Of a stretch of DNA of 64,000 nucleotides, positions 11,401-21,985 are shown one piece after another (the stretch's first letter is position 1; each line of letters opens with the position of its first letter). The stretch lies in NCBI GenBank assembly GCA_014281115.1, contig JACONQ010000005.1, forward strand, positions 806,001 through 870,000, read 5' to 3'. The translations under genes were made by a program, and so were the position numbers. Origin of the DNA: Laburnicola sp. R22_1 (taxonomy: Eukaryota; Ascomycota; Dothideomycetes; Pleosporales; Didymosphaeriaceae). Below the pieces are notes generated by a model, which made no database searches, was not told where the DNA came from, and was given only the letters and a program-made list of their open reading frames with translations.

Positions 11401-13390
11401 CTAGAATATGCCTAAATCTAACAGAACTCTGCAATAGTAATCTATTAGTTTCTTTTTACAAAAGCTAGATAGCACACAACTTTAATATAATACATATAAT
11501 AAGGAATTATTAGCTATTAATAGAAGCGTTAAATATTAGCAACACTACCTATTAAGTATTCTACTATTCTTATAAATTATAATAACTTATAATAGTTTAT
11601 AGATACAAAGATATTAAACTACTAGTAGTTTAGAATTTATAAAAGGCTAGCAAAGTATAATTTTATTATTATCTACTAGCTAGAGAAGGAGAATCTAGTA
11701 AATGAACTATTAAGACACTCTAACTATATAAGCGAGGCACAATACCTAGTAGAGAAAGAAAATAAGACTTATATAGAGCCTTTACAAACATTATTAAGTA
11801 GGAATACTTTTAATAAACTAACTACCTAATTAATTAGTGTAATTATAAGATCCTAATAAGCGGCACCCTAAAAACAAAGGTAGCTAAGAAGGCGCAAGCC
11901 TAGAAAAGCAATTATAGAAGAGCTAATATTATTAACAGAGAATAGCTCTAAATCTAACTTAGAGACTAAAGATAAAGTTAAAACTCTAGAAGAATCTTAA
12001 TCCTAATAGTTAGGCAAGAAGTCGCTAGAAGAAGGCGTAATAAAGTAGAATAGAATTAAAGTACTTATAATAAGTGCAGAGAAGGGAAAAGCCCTCTAAA
12101 TATACTATAATAGCCTTATAGCTAGGTATTTTAGGGCAAAGAAGACGTTAGAAAAGTTAAGAAAGTATTTTTAATAGAAAGGAATATAACATAAAGTTAA
12201 GAACTACTATTAAAACTATTTAAAGTGCAGGATATCTATTACGCCTTAACACTAACTATATAATCTTTTAAATTCTTTACCTATACTAAATAGTTCTTAG
12301 AAGGACGTTATCTTAAATTTTATTATAGACTTACCTCCTAGCTAAATACTTAGCTAAGTCTATAATACTATTCTAGTAATAGTAGACTATTTAACAAAGA
12401 TAGCTTATTATATACCTACTAAGGCAGATTAGAATGCAAAGGACTTGGCAAAAGCCTAGATTTAGAATATTATTAGATTATATAGCACTTCTAAAACAAT
12501 CTTATTAGACAAAAGTCTAATAATAAACTCTCGCTATTAGGACTCTTTTTATTATTTTCTTAACACTATAAGGGTGTTATTATTAGCCTATTACCCACAA
12601 ATAAATAGGCAAACTAAAGGATAAAATTAGACGCTTAAGTAGTATCTTTAGTGCTTTTGCTACCGAGAATAGGATAACTAAATAAGGTAGTTACTAATTA
12701 CAGAATTTACGTATAATAATAGCGTAAATATAATAACTAGAGTAACTCCTTTTTATATATACTATAGAGCGGATTCTTATATGCTAGAATAGCCTAGAAT
12801 ACTATTTAGTAGTAGAGAATTGCTATTAGATATATTAATTGCGGTAAAAGTTATTACACTATAGGCTTAATATAAAATAAAGATTGCAGCGACAAATATG
12901 TACTAAAAAAAGTACGCTAATAAGAAGAGAAAGCACTTTAGTTCTAAACTAAAGAATTAAGTGTTTATATTTACTAAATATCTAAACTTTACATAAACTA
13001 AGCGCAAACTTAATTAGAAGTTTATTAGACTAGGCATAGTTAAGTACCCTATAAGAAAAGAAGCCTATAGAGTTAACTTCCTAGAATTAAACGCACACCT
13101 AGTCTTCTATATATTATTATTAGAGCTATATAAATAAAGGGAAGCTATTAAGTCTTAAGTAGATCCTATTATAGACACCCTATATATGTTCAGTAATAAC
13201 ATGTACTATGTAAATAAGGTGCTAGAAAGTAGATAATTATTAGTTAGAACCTAGAAATACCTTATTAAATAGGAAGGTTACCTAAAAGAAGAAAACTTAT
13301 AGGAGCTAGACACTAATTAAAGTGCCAACACTATTAAAGACTTCTAGAAAAAGAAGAATATTCTAGAACAGTATTAAAGGGGCTCTTATT
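8500..13390 (+). pseudogene. Gypsy C gag-pol remnant with chromodomain
   Basis: Gag carries a zinc knuckle near 9525-9580 reading Y-x2-Y-x4-Y-x4-Y (NYSKKGYISPNYKK in part), so every Cys/His ligand has become Tyr by C-to-T/G-to-A change. Protease-like sequence follows (about 9770-10050). RT (about 10470-11180) has [15 protein letters not shown] and an active site YLDNILIF, where the second catalytic Asp is Asn. RNase H spans about 11300-11720 and integrase about 12240-12800 (DYLTKIAYYIP, INRQTKG). A C-terminal chromodomain, YVNKVLESR then KYLIK*EGYLKEEN, lies at about 13200-13370. RT is interrupted by a 96-bp S insertion. The frame is otherwise largely continuous with nonsense codons of RIP type. 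This was a Metaviridae chromovirus polyprotein. Confidence 0.8.
10635..10730 (+). repeat. S-family insertion, 96 bp, 9-bp target duplication
   Basis: The insert is flanked by ATCTAAGAG at 10626-10634 and 10731-10739. Insert plus one duplicate is 105 bp; its removal rejoins the RT frame so that LNI*E continues into AYYRIRI. The insert ends GTTTCTCTTCCTA, the fixed end shared by all S copies. CpA sites are intact, unlike its host, in keeping with RIP sparing very short repeats. Confidence 0.9.
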
Positions 13391-14632
13391 TAGGTTAAAC
13401 AACTATAGAAGAGGGATAAAAAAACCTTTTTAGGAAATTTTAATTTTTTTTCTTTTATAGATAAGAGATTAAACTTAGGTTAACTATATAGTTAGAGAAC
13501 TACTATAGAAAGTATACTTGCTACCTTTACTTATTTTTTCCTACAAAGAGTTTTTTTACTATAATTATAAAGGTATTTAATAGCGCAAGATATTATAAAT
13601 GTAATACTAACTTAGAGAAATTATAGTATCTTTAAGGGTTAGTTATAAAGGACTATAAAGAACTAGCATTAGCTTGCCAAACACCTTTTTTAACCTGTTT
13701 TTTTAGTTTGAGATTAAAGTAGGTTAAAATAGAAGGTTATTATGTACTATGTATAGCACCTAATTCTAATTAAAGACTAACCTTAAATACTACCTAACAA
13801 CGTAATAATAGTTTAAACTTACTCGCACCCTATCTATATCTTATAAGCTTCTAATCTATATAAGATTTACTTACACTATATATAGCACACCTAGCTTATT
13901 ACCACTACTATTATTAGTTATCCTCGCTTACGCCGCTATGCGGCGTACTTACTTAGATAAGCTAACTTAATAGTAATAATAGCAATAATAGCTAGGAGAA
14001 TCTTATAGATCTATGCGATACTCTTACTACCTTATAGCTTATTAATAAACACCTTATTATTCTCCTTTTGTGTTCCCTACTAGATTCTATTACTAATAAG
14101 GAGTAATTATATCTATTAGAGCAAAAGTTTAACCTTATAGTTCTTTACAAACTAGATAAGCTGCTAATCTAACTAGTATACTAGGACTGCCTTATAAATA
14201 GTTAAGTATATCTACTCCTCGCGCTAGATAAGTATCTAGATAGAATAGAACTCTAGTGTAGTTACTTTAATAGTAGTAGCGCGTATCTTTAGCGTGTACT
14301 TTTTAGCAACAGCAAGTACTTCTTTAGGAATAATATTAATGCCTAGAAGGATAGTAGGGCATAGAGAGATAGTAGGAGATTTGTTAAGGATAACCTTAAT
14401 ATAGTAATAGAGTAATAAATGTATATTTAGTATATATTATTCTTATCCTACTTACAAAGTAGTATATACCTATTAATATATTAACTTATATTATTTGCGA
14501 TAATTTAAATAGCAGTTTGCGACTTAGAATAGTAGAGAAAGAATAGATAACTATAGCGTAGCTGCGCTAAAGTTTTATCCTTCCCTTAAAGTTCTAAGTA
14601 GCCTCTTTATAAAAACTTTGTATGTGAAAGCT

Positions 14633-14668
14633 GTGCACGCTAAAACTACTAAGCTTGCTTAGTAGTTT
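14633..14668. repeat. Short palindrome
   Basis: ACTACTAAGC is followed at once by its inverted copy GCTTAGTAGT with a two-base centre, so it would form a near-perfect hairpin. It sits just outside the M-family arm, and its origin is unknown. Confidence 0.6.
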
Positions 14669-14703
14669 AAATGCGCTTTTTTTATAATTACTACCTTTTT
14701 TAC

Positions 14704-14811
14704 ACTCTTTTTAATTACTAAGCAGGGGGCTCTACTTTTTTTTAAATTTAAGATAAAAGCCTTTGTCGTGCTATCCCTAGATAGTTAATTTAATGCCACA
14801 CATATATAAAG
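14704..14811 (-). repeat. M-family arm (one terminal inverted repeat only)
   Basis: The arm matches the right arm of the complete M element (21775-21871): AATTACTAAGCAGGGGGCTC, then AAAGCCTTTGTCGTGCTA, ending GCCACAC. The opposite arm is absent within several hundred bases. Sequence just inside the arm also matches the sequence beyond the left arm at 18913-19017, so a longer ancestor existed. Confidence 0.75.
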
Positions 14812-15499
14812 AACTATAAAAGTATATTACACTTTACTTAGAGCTAACAGAAGGGAATATTCTAAAAACCTAGGATTAAGATATTTTAAGGCGTTACCGC
14901 CTACTAGAAGGCGCTATTTAAGTCCTAACAGACTTCTATATTATAGGGAGCTATTACTTCCAGAAACTCTAAAACATAATAGCCCTAGAGGTCTCCTATA
15001 TATATATATATTAGCCTAAGGCCCTTAAAGTAACTAAAAGCACTACTAAAAAGCTAAAAGGGCGCTATCCGCAACTATAGCCACAAGTATAACTCTTACT
15101 ATTACCCTAAAACTCCTAATAACGCGTTAGTCCATCATTATTCTATAATTATATTACATAGCATATAATATAATAGGATAAAAGGCAGAATTATAGATCT
15201 TATCTCGCTTTAAGATCTCACCCTTGTAGGTTGCGTAGTTAATAGCCTTCTTATAGCAATATTACTTAGTTTTACACTCTATATTAGTATAAGTGCGCTT
15301 CTTAGTAAAGTAATAGGTTAATTAATAAATATTACTACTATTATGGATATAAAGATTTTAGGCGTAAGGTTTAAATAGACTAAGAAATAATTAGTTAATA
15401 GAAAGCACTATAAAAACAACTACACCTACTTAATATAGTTTATAAGCCTCTTAGCGGTCTTATAGACATAGTTTGTATTCTTCTTAGAGCTATTACTAT

Positions 15500-15684
15500 T
15501 AAAGATCTTTGTTATGTGGAGATTCTAACTAAGGTTAAGTTCGCACTATATATAGAGAGGAGTAAAACAGAAGGCACTAAAACTTAGTACCTAGCACATA
15601 GTAATAGTAATAAAATATACACAAAATAATAATCATTTATTATTAACTTTCTTTATAGTAGTATTATTAATAATAGTTAATAGA
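15500..15684 (-). mobile_element. E-family copy iv, truncated to 185 bp, 14-bp target duplication
   Basis: Flanked by AGAGCTATTACTAT (15486-15499) and AGAGCTATTACGAT (15685-15698), one mismatch. It starts with AAGATCTTTGTTATGTGGAGA, the fixed end shared with the copies at 21193, 48158, 16944 and 53111, and breaks off inside the repeat just past the 160-bp conserved block. Confidence 0.85.
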
Positions 15685-16367
15685 AGAGCTATTACGATAA
15701 AGGAGAGCCTAAGCAACTATAAGACTATTAAGCTTAGCGTTAAAGTTAATAGGACACTATACTATCCTAGTTAGCGGCATAAGGGTGCCTAATATAGGCA
15801 TATATTACTATAAGGCAGTATTTATTCTAAATTAAGCAATTACTATACCTAGATAGCTAAACACTATTAATTTAAATTAATAGGATAAGTTTAGTATCTA
15901 GAAAGTAGTATATATAGAGTAAATCCTGCTTATAAATAAGTTTAACGTAATAGACGTATAGATTAGCACTAGCAGGCTAGTTATAAGCTAACTTAGCCCG
16001 CTACACAGTAAGCGTCTTCTTAAGGACTATAGTACTATAGAAAGAGATATTAGAGCGCATTAAGACAATAGAAGTAGGATAGTATATACTAATTTAGCTA
16101 GTTAAGGCGCAAGAAGTAAGAATAAAGTAGAGGTAGGCAAGAACTAAAATAACTACGCTAAGCCTCGCTTAATAGCACCTTTAGCTCCTAAATTAGTTAG
16201 GTGCCCTAGAGCACCTTACTAGCTTAATAACGCCTAACACAATAATAATTATTATTATATAGTTATAAGACTAGTAATTATTTACCTTTTAAGTAGAGAT
16301 AATAGAATATTAAATATTTTAATCTTCTAGGGCAATCTAGGTTAGGTTAATCTTAGAAGAGTGATAC

Positions 16368-16556
16368 TATAAGGCCTCCTTATTACTTAAGTAGCAGAAT
16401 AGGGCCATATGTCTTATTTAGACCTAGTAGGAGTTTAGATAAAAATCCCCTTACTTTAGATAAGAGTGGGTAGCAATTTGTCTTATTACTACTTACCTCC
16501 TAATATTATCCTATTCTCTCTTATTAATTATTAGGCGTCCTAGTGACACCCTTACA
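16368..16556 (+). repeat. Element C 3' LTR
   Basis: 189 bp, the partner of 8194-8382. It ends CCCTTACA and is followed by the TATAG duplication, then by the resumed sequence of element A. Confidence 0.85.
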
Positions 16557-16686
16557 TATAGGGGCCTATTACCCCTATTCTAGCCCTCTTTAGCCCTAAA
16601 ATAGTGCTAGTTACGTTAAAAATCTTCTAAAACACCCTATTTTTATATACTTTCCTTTTTATTTTTAGGTCTTAAAAAGAAGATTA

Positions 16687-16943
16687 TGTAATAGTTTATG
16701 CCTATCTTCCTACTAGTTATTTACTATTACTTTTTCCTTTACACCCTAATAGCGCCTTTTCTAGTTAGTATTAGTGTGTAGTTAGGGTAGACCTATGCCC
16801 TACATCGCCTACTATATAAGTAAGGGCCCCCTAGGTCTCTTCCTTATCCCCTATTTTAATATAGTCTTAATTTAGTTATCTCTTTTAACTATACTAGCTG
16901 TCTCTAAGAGGTTTGCCCTATAAAAGCGTGTACCACCCTTACA
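16687..16943 (+). repeat. Element A 3' LTR
   Basis: 257 bp, TGTAATAG...CCCTTACA. It is homologous to both LTRs of element B (29648-29891 and 37702-37980, reversed) and is preceded by the same A/B 3' untranslated DNA (16562-16686 versus 29892-30020). Confidence 0.85.
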
Positions 16944-18858
16944 ATACCTCCTAGGACCTTACTGCCGCCGCCTATCTTCCCTGTGCTCCTACTACTGCTA
17001 CTTACTCTTATCCTTATTACTTATAGTCCCCCACCTTAATAGTAGTCTAAATAATTGCTACTATCTTAATAAGCTTCTTATACTACTACTATGCCTCTAG
17101 TATTTTATATATTGCAATAAACTCTTTTTCCTTTTATTCTAGTCCTTACCTTTATAGTCTTTATTGCTTATATTTTTAGTTATATTTTTAAGCTTTTATA
17201 ATATAATTTTTGTATTATACTATTATTACGTTACAAAGGCTACGTCTCTTTTACTAATATTTAGGTACTAAAGAAGTATCTTATACTCTAGAATCTAGAG
17301 GTATAAAGTATAGTAAGTTGGCTTAAAAATATTACTAATAGGGTACTTAAAGATAAGCTCTATAGACCTCTCTAATAATCCTTTTAGTTATATAAGATTA
17401 CTAAATCTCTAAAAATTATCCTTAACTTTGCCTAGCTAGTTGTCTATGCTTTAGCTAAATTTAATAATAGCTATATTACTATATGTATTAGACTTAGATA
17501 TAATATTAGGTTGCTAGAAAGTAGCTATTATATTGCTAAATATAATAGATAAAGGGTTAGATTTAAAAGACGTAGTATTATATATAGCAGGGTAATACAA
17601 AAAAAGTGCGTAGTAAAAAGATATCTTTTTAAAAGTTATATAACTAAGTGAGTTTCAATACTATATAAATAAAAAGTATACTATGTTAAAGAGGGCATAT
17701 AGGAGATTAAGGTTAGGTACTAGTTACGTGCTTACTAAGCAGGGTCCTTAAGGTATCTATCTCTAAACTTAGTGTTTCTATAAAGTCAATTTTTAAGGCA
17801 TTATAACTTTTTCATTTAGTATGCTACTAGGCTAGTATTTTTACTAGCTATTCTAGCCCTAGTGTAGATTACGTAAGCAAGCTTTGGGAGTACTTATATA
17901 ACTTAATTAAGAAATTATTTAAAGTTAAAAAAATTACGTAATTTTAAAAGTTAATTAAATGATATAATTTATTACTAAGATTATAGTATAATATAATATC
18001 TTTTATCTAGTAAATTTTCTCTTTTATATTTCCTCAAATAGAGTCAAAATTATTAAAACTTAAAAGTTAAGTTTCTTTACTTAAAAAAGCAAATACTTCT
18101 AATTCTACTATTGCTACTACTCTTAATAAGTCTCTACAATCTATTAAAACTGCTATTAGACGTATTAATAAGAAAAAGAGGGAGATAACTTATTAAAAGG
18201 GATAAAATAGAGGAGAGTAACTAGGGTTACTTCTGGGAAGAAAAGAGTTATTAATAGGGATTTAACTAAAAGCCCTAAGAAGACAAATAAGAGGCTATTA
18301 GAAGAGAATAGTTTTGGCTTTACTAATAGGACGTTACAGAGAGTTTTAAAAGGAAAAGACTATTCATTTAACATCTCTAAGAAAAAGGCCTATTTAACTA
18401 AAGAAAGAGCTAAAATAAGAGGATTCTAGGCTAAAGAGATAGTTAAGGAGCTAGAAAATATTAACTTTACTAAAGTTATATTTTTTAACAAGTCTACTAT
18501 CTAAAGGGGGCATAGTAATAGGGAAGAATATATAAGAAAAAGGGAAAAATTAAACATTAGGCCTAAATAGCACAAAAACTGAATAACTAGTAAGTTATTA
18601 ATTTTTTCTAAATTCTAAATTTATAGGGCTCTTTCTTCTCTATAATTAGGCTATTTTACTTTTTTTATATCTTTTTTTAAACTAGCACTAATTTACTAAA
18701 AGCGCGAGATATTTCTATCTTAGTCTAGAGCTGTACTTAGATAGGAGAACGTTCTAAACTAGTGTTTTTAAGGGACTCTATTAAAACTAGGATCTTTAAT
18801 AACACTAGATATATACAGGAGTGTTTAAATTCTATATTAAAACCTCTTTTAAAAAAGG

Positions 18859-19107
18859 TAAGTAAAGTACCCCTTTTTCTTCTTTTTTCTTTTTTCTTTT
18901 TTCTTTTAATATGTGGCGTTAAATTAACTATCTAGGAGTAGCACGACAAAGGCTTTCATCTCAAATAACATGACAAAAAAAGCAGAGCCCCCTGCTTAGT
19001 AATCAAAATGAGCGTGAAAAAGGTAATCACAAAAAAAAATTTAATATATAATATATATATATATGTATAAATATTTATAATCTTATTCTTTATACTCATT
19101 GTAACTA
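18859..19107 (+). other. Putative intron of the Tc1 transposase containing an M arm
   Basis: The transposase frame stops aligning at AAAAAG|GTAAGT (18859) and resumes after GTAACTAG (19107) at the WKFQQDN motif. The 5' site is a perfect consensus and the 3' end has a branch-like TAAC close to AG. An A-run indel leaves the phase uncertain. A pyrimidine tract (18876-18908) and the M arm fill it. Confidence 0.45.
18913..19017 (+). repeat. M-family arm (left inverted repeat only)
   Basis: GTGGCGTTAAATTAACTA, then ACGACAAAGGCTTTCATC, then AAGCAGAGCCCCCTGCTTAG match the left arm of the complete M element at 21656. CpA sites are well preserved compared with the Tc1 coding DNA on either side. No matching right arm was found inside the Tc1 element. 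Confidence 0.75.
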
Positions 19108-20381
19108 GGCTGGAAATTTTAACAGGATAATTCAAAGATTCACAGAACTCTATAGGTGAAAAGGTGGTTTTCTAGGAATAAAGTCTTTGTTTTTAGGCAT
19201 CCACCCTATTCACGAGACTTAAATCCTATAGAAAACGTTTGGAGTCTATTGAAAGATAGGCTAGGAAAAAGAAATAGGGCTTCTTTAGGCTTTAGCACTA
19301 GTAAATTTAGTGTAGAAGCCTTTAAAAGAGCTATATAAGAGGAGTGGGATTTAATTCTATAGGAGGCTATAGATAATTGTATACTATCTTTGCCTAAGCA
19401 TTATAATAACATTATAGAGGCTAAAGGATGGTATACTAAGTACTAGTAATATATTATTTACTAGTTCTATCTAAATGTTTCATTTTAATTAATTTTTATC
19501 TTTTTCCTTATAATTATTATTTCTATGAATAAACCTATAGTAAAAATTAAGTTTTATAGTTCTTACCGACTACACTATAATATATATAAGTTATAGAATT
19601 TTATCTACGTAGAGAAAAAGTTATATAGGGTTAAAGTTTTAAGAAATAATTCTCTTAACTTCACTAAAATACCTCTAGTTAGCACTGATTACTAAGCTTT
19701 TACTAACCTTCTATCCTGAATTCCCTAAACCCTCTCTTTAAAACGGTATATTATTTATCTATATAGCATTAAAGCTTACTAAGTTATATAACTTTTAAAA
19801 AGGTATCTTTTTTCTACGCACTTTTTTTGTGTCACCCTACTATATTAAAGTAAAGATTTAGTGTAGTAGGTATTACTAATATTATAAGAGACTTATATAC
19901 TATGTGTATAGCAAACTATAGTTATACTATAGTTGCTAGATTGCGAGCGCAATAACTAAACTATAGTTAAGTATCCTATTGCCCACATCACTCCTATGGT
20001 TGCGACTTTGCAGTCTACTATAGCTCTCTATTAGTCTACTAGTTAAGAGATAATATATAACTTAGTTCTATTAGATAGTAGACTGTCTATTAACTACTAT
20101 TAATAATACTATTATATAGAATATTAATAATAAAATTATTATTATTTTATATATATTTTGTCACTACTACTATATATTAGGTACTAGGTTATAGTGCCTT
20201 CTATTTTACTTCTCTCTATATATAGTGCGAACTTAACCTTGGTTAGAATCTCTACACAACGAAGATCTCTAATGTATATACTTAGAGGATTAGTAAAGTT
20301 CTTACTATAAGCCTATTTTAATAGGCAACTAAAGTAGTGTATTAGAGAGGGAAGTTAAGCAATCTATTCTTACAATTTTTT

Positions 20382-20944
20382 AGCCTTACACTTAAGTTTC
20401 TATTAACTAAGTTTTGCTTAAAAATTTATAGACTTACAAATTAATATATTGCGTATATTCTAGTTAGTAGTTAATAATTATTAAGTAAAAAATAGAAGAT
20501 AGGAACGATTAACTTACGCCTATAGAAAAATTAACTAGAGGAACTAAGAGAGGAGATAGAGAGTAGATAAGTAGAGTTTATTATTAATAAAAGAGCTATT
20601 ATAGGCTTATACAACTATAAACGCTTAAGAAATTACGCTAATATAAGCAATTAGTTGCTTAGTTAGGTACTTAATTTGCGACCTAATTAGAGGTAGGATT
20701 ATTTTAAGCCTTATTGCGTAAGTAGGTGCGCTGCTTACGCAGTCTGCCTAGGGGGGTGTATTATAGACATAAGGTTCTAACTAGATATAATTATATACCT
20801 ATAATTATATAAGTAGTACTATTTTAGCCGTGCTTTTTTTTGTAAGCATATATATAGTTTGGCCCTTTAGCCTCCTTTTTCCTATATAGTAAGCTTATTC
20901 ACTTCGCTTACTAAATCTAAGATTCTAGCTTATTTTTCTTTAAT
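20382..20944 (+). mobile_element. Repeat D copy 2: 3' end of an LTR element
   Basis: Co-linear with 3845-4404. The purine tract CCTAGGGGGG precedes TGTATTATAGACATAAGG, and the LTR-like part (about 20757-20944) ends TTTAATA, a RIP form of TTCGACA. It starts at the same internal point as copy 1, so both may descend from one truncated progenitor or share a true boundary there. No coding motif recognised. Confidence 0.5.
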
Positions 20945-21545
20945 ATATCTATATAAGTATTCTTTTTAGAGACTATAGTAAGTAACTTCTATAACTATTT
21001 ATACTTTATACTACTATAATATAGATCTTATAAAAAGCTTTTTATCTAAGTTTCTTACTACATCTAAAGAAATTAATAACTATAAAGAAGTTCTTTTTAA
21101 TAGAGAGAACTTTCCTAATAATAAAGAATACTTTATAAGAGAGGATCTCTATTTTCTAAATATGCTTAATATTTATAATAAGGACTACTTTTTGTCGTAC
21201 AGAACGCCGACGACGAAATTATTGTTATTTTGTGTATATTATGTTACTACTACTATGTGCTAGGTACTAGGTTATAGTGCCTCCTGTTTTACTCCTCTCT
21301 GTATATGGTGCAGACTCGACCTTGGTTAGAATCTCTACACGACGATGATCTTCAATAAGGACTACTTTTCTAGGGAGGAAATAGGTTTTATTAATAATTA
21401 TACAAAAGAAAAAGAAAAAGAAAAAGAAAAAGAAAAAGAAGAAAAAGACTTATATAAAGAGCTAGATAATTCTAACTTAAAACCTTTAGAATTTCTAGCT
21501 TCTTTAGACGCAAATATGGAGGTAGATACTAAGGTAGAATTTTAA
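20945..21545 (+). pseudogene. Unrecognised gene remnant with Lys-Glu repeat, interrupted by E copy v
   Basis: With the E insertion (21193-21353 plus one 16-bp duplicate, 177 bp in all) removed, one frame reads NNKEYFIREDLYFLNML, then NIYNKDYF joined to SREEIGFINNY, then a (KE)n run, then LKPLEFLASLDANMEVDTK and stop at 21543. Upstream of about 21000 the frame decays into stops. The KE run comes from an (AAAAAG)n microsatellite at about 21405-21441. The 3' part is unusually free of stops for this window, so it may be non-repeated DNA spared by RIP. I recognise no domain; it may be a host gene fragment or part of the neighbouring D element. Confidence 0.45.
21193..21353 (+). mobile_element. E-family copy v, 161 bp, 16-bp target duplication, unmutated
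   Basis: TGTCGTACAGAACGCC...GACGATGATCTTC lies between two copies of AATAAGGACTACTTTT (21177-21192, 21354-21369). It retains CpA/TpG and CpG sites that are TA in the other E copies, so it approximates the original sequence of the fixed end. Its TG start and near-CA end imitate a solo LTR, but a 16-bp duplication does not fit LTR integration. Confidence 0.9.
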
Positions 21546-21655
21546 ATATTAAATAGTTACTTTTATAAAATAAACTAAAATATCTAGATAAATTTTTATT
21601 TTATTAATCTTTTATAGTTTACAAGTTTTACATAATTACTAGTATGTGGCTTTAA

Positions 21656-21871
21656 TTTATCTACCTAGGGTAGGACGACAAAGGCTTTCATCTTAAATAA
21701 CATGACACAAAAAGCAGAGTCCCCTGCTTAGTAATTAAAAAGAGCGTAATTACTAGTATTATACTTTATATTTCTTTTTAATTACTAAACAGGGGGCTCT
21801 GCTTTTTTGGTTATGTTATTTCAGATGAAAGCCTTTGTCGTTCTACCCCTAGGTAGTTAATTGAACAACAC
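21656..21871. mobile_element. Complete M element: 216-bp inverted-repeat element
   Basis: Two arms of about 97 bp (21656-21752 and 21775-21871) are inverted copies. Both contain CTACCTAGGG, ACGACAAAGGCTTTCATCT, AAATAACAT and AAGCAGAG-CCCCTG, with a short A+T spacer between. There is no room for a transposase, so it is MITE-like and non-autonomous. Ends read GTGG...ACAC. I see no convincing target duplication and cannot assign a superfamily. Confidence 0.8.
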
Positions 21872-21942
21872 AAATATTCTAGACTATATATATTTTAAAA
21901 TAGATAATACTTTTTAATTTAACTTTTATTATTAAGAATTTT

Positions 21943-21945
<3 letters not shown>

Positions 21946-21980
<35 letters not shown>

Positions 21981-21985
21981 ATATA
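21946..21985. repeat. Microsatellite-like TTTATAC tandem repeat
   Basis: About five consecutive 7-bp units (ACTTTAT) run into a TA tract. The surrounding 21872-22181 is otherwise featureless A+T-rich DNA up to the Copia insertion. Confidence 0.8.

Larger units (their letters stand above)
13391..16367. other. Element C 3' region, no recognised gene
   Basis: About 3 kb lies between the end of the pol chromodomain and the 3' LTR, far more than Gypsy elements usually carry. Partly open plus-strand readings occur at about 13990-14450 and 14820-15100, but I recognise no family. It holds an M-family arm (14704-14811), a palindrome near 14635 and a short E copy (15500-15684). It may be an unrecognised insertion of its own. 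Confidence 0.4.
8194..16556 (+). mobile_element. Gypsy element C, full-length chromovirus nested in A
   Basis: Two 189-bp LTRs (8194-8382 and 16368-16556) begin TGTAAGGCC/TATAAGGCC and end CCTTACA/CCTTATA. They are flanked by the 5-bp duplication TATAG (8189-8193, 16557-16561). A purine-rich tract (TTAGAAGAGTGA) precedes the 3' LTR. Inside are gag with a zinc knuckle, protease, RT, RNase H, integrase and a chromodomain. Pol ends near 13390, leaving about 3 kb before the 3' LTR that hosts other repeats. RIP is heavy across it. The chromodomain puts it among chromoviruses, which in fungi tend to insert in H3K9-methylated DNA (family knowledge). Confidence 0.85.
4405..16943 (+). mobile_element. 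Gypsy element A (chromovirus type), 5'-truncated, interrupted by element C
   Basis: A occupies 4405-8193 and resumes at 16557 after element C. The break is defined by a 5-bp target duplication TATAG on both sides of C. Homologous DNA in element B (30000-30040 on the other strand) runs straight through the site with one copy. A keeps RT, RNase H, integrase and a chromodomain-like tail, then 3' untranslated DNA and the 3' LTR (16687-16943). Its gag and 5' LTR are absent: the left edge at 4405 abuts repeat D. After its LTR the sequence continues inside an E-family repeat, so A probably inserted into that E copy. Confidence 0.8.
18190..19447 (+). pseudogene. Tc1 DD34E transposase remnant
   Basis: Upstream part (18190-18560): KRAKIRGF-like helix-turn-helix linker, then KVIFFNKSTI*RG, the family's VIFSDEST box with Asp to Asn and Glu to Lys. 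Middle: RYIQECLNSILKPLLKK ending at GTAAGT. Downstream part (19108-19447): WKF*QDNSKIH, then PPYSRDLNPIENVWSLLKDR. Exactly 34 residues lie between the Asp of QDN and the Glu of PIEN, the Tc1 spacing. The 18859-19107 gap looks like an intron carrying an M-family arm. A one-base slip near the A-run at 18850 is needed to join the frames. It would have catalysed cut-and-paste transposition at TA; it is dead here. Confidence 0.8.
17587..19840 (+). mobile_element. Tc1/mariner DNA transposon nested in E copy iii
   Basis: Terminal inverted repeats of about 60 bp run GCAGGGTAATACAAAAAAAG at the left and the inverted form (CTTTTTTTGTGTCACCCTAC) at the right, bounded by TA (17585-17586, 19841-19842). 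The homologous E copy at about 53935-53960 lacks the insert. It encodes a DD34E transposase. The TIRs are less mutated than the interior. Confidence 0.85.
16944..20271 (+). mobile_element. E-family copy iii, interrupted by a Tc1 transposon
   Basis: 16944-17586 and 19841-20271 align with the E copy at 53290-54230 plus 63487-63638. The far end is the shared fixed end (CTACACAACGAAGATCTCTA). The other end is cut where element A's LTR joins, so A probably inserted into this copy and the rest lies elsewhere. The small E reading frame runs on the minus strand (about 17480-16950), weakly resembling that of copy i (IDNQLGKVKDNF-type stretch). Strand is given toward the fixed end. Confidence 0.7.

Noticed and set aside
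21193..21353. Solo LTR (TG...CA-like ends)
   Set aside because: The flanking duplication is 16 bp; LTR retrotransposons in this window give 5 bp.
21300..21353. tRNA-like B-box (GGTTAGAATC) suggesting a tRNA-derived SINE
   Set aside because: No cloverleaf can be drawn: the arms around the motif do not pair and no A-box is placed correctly.
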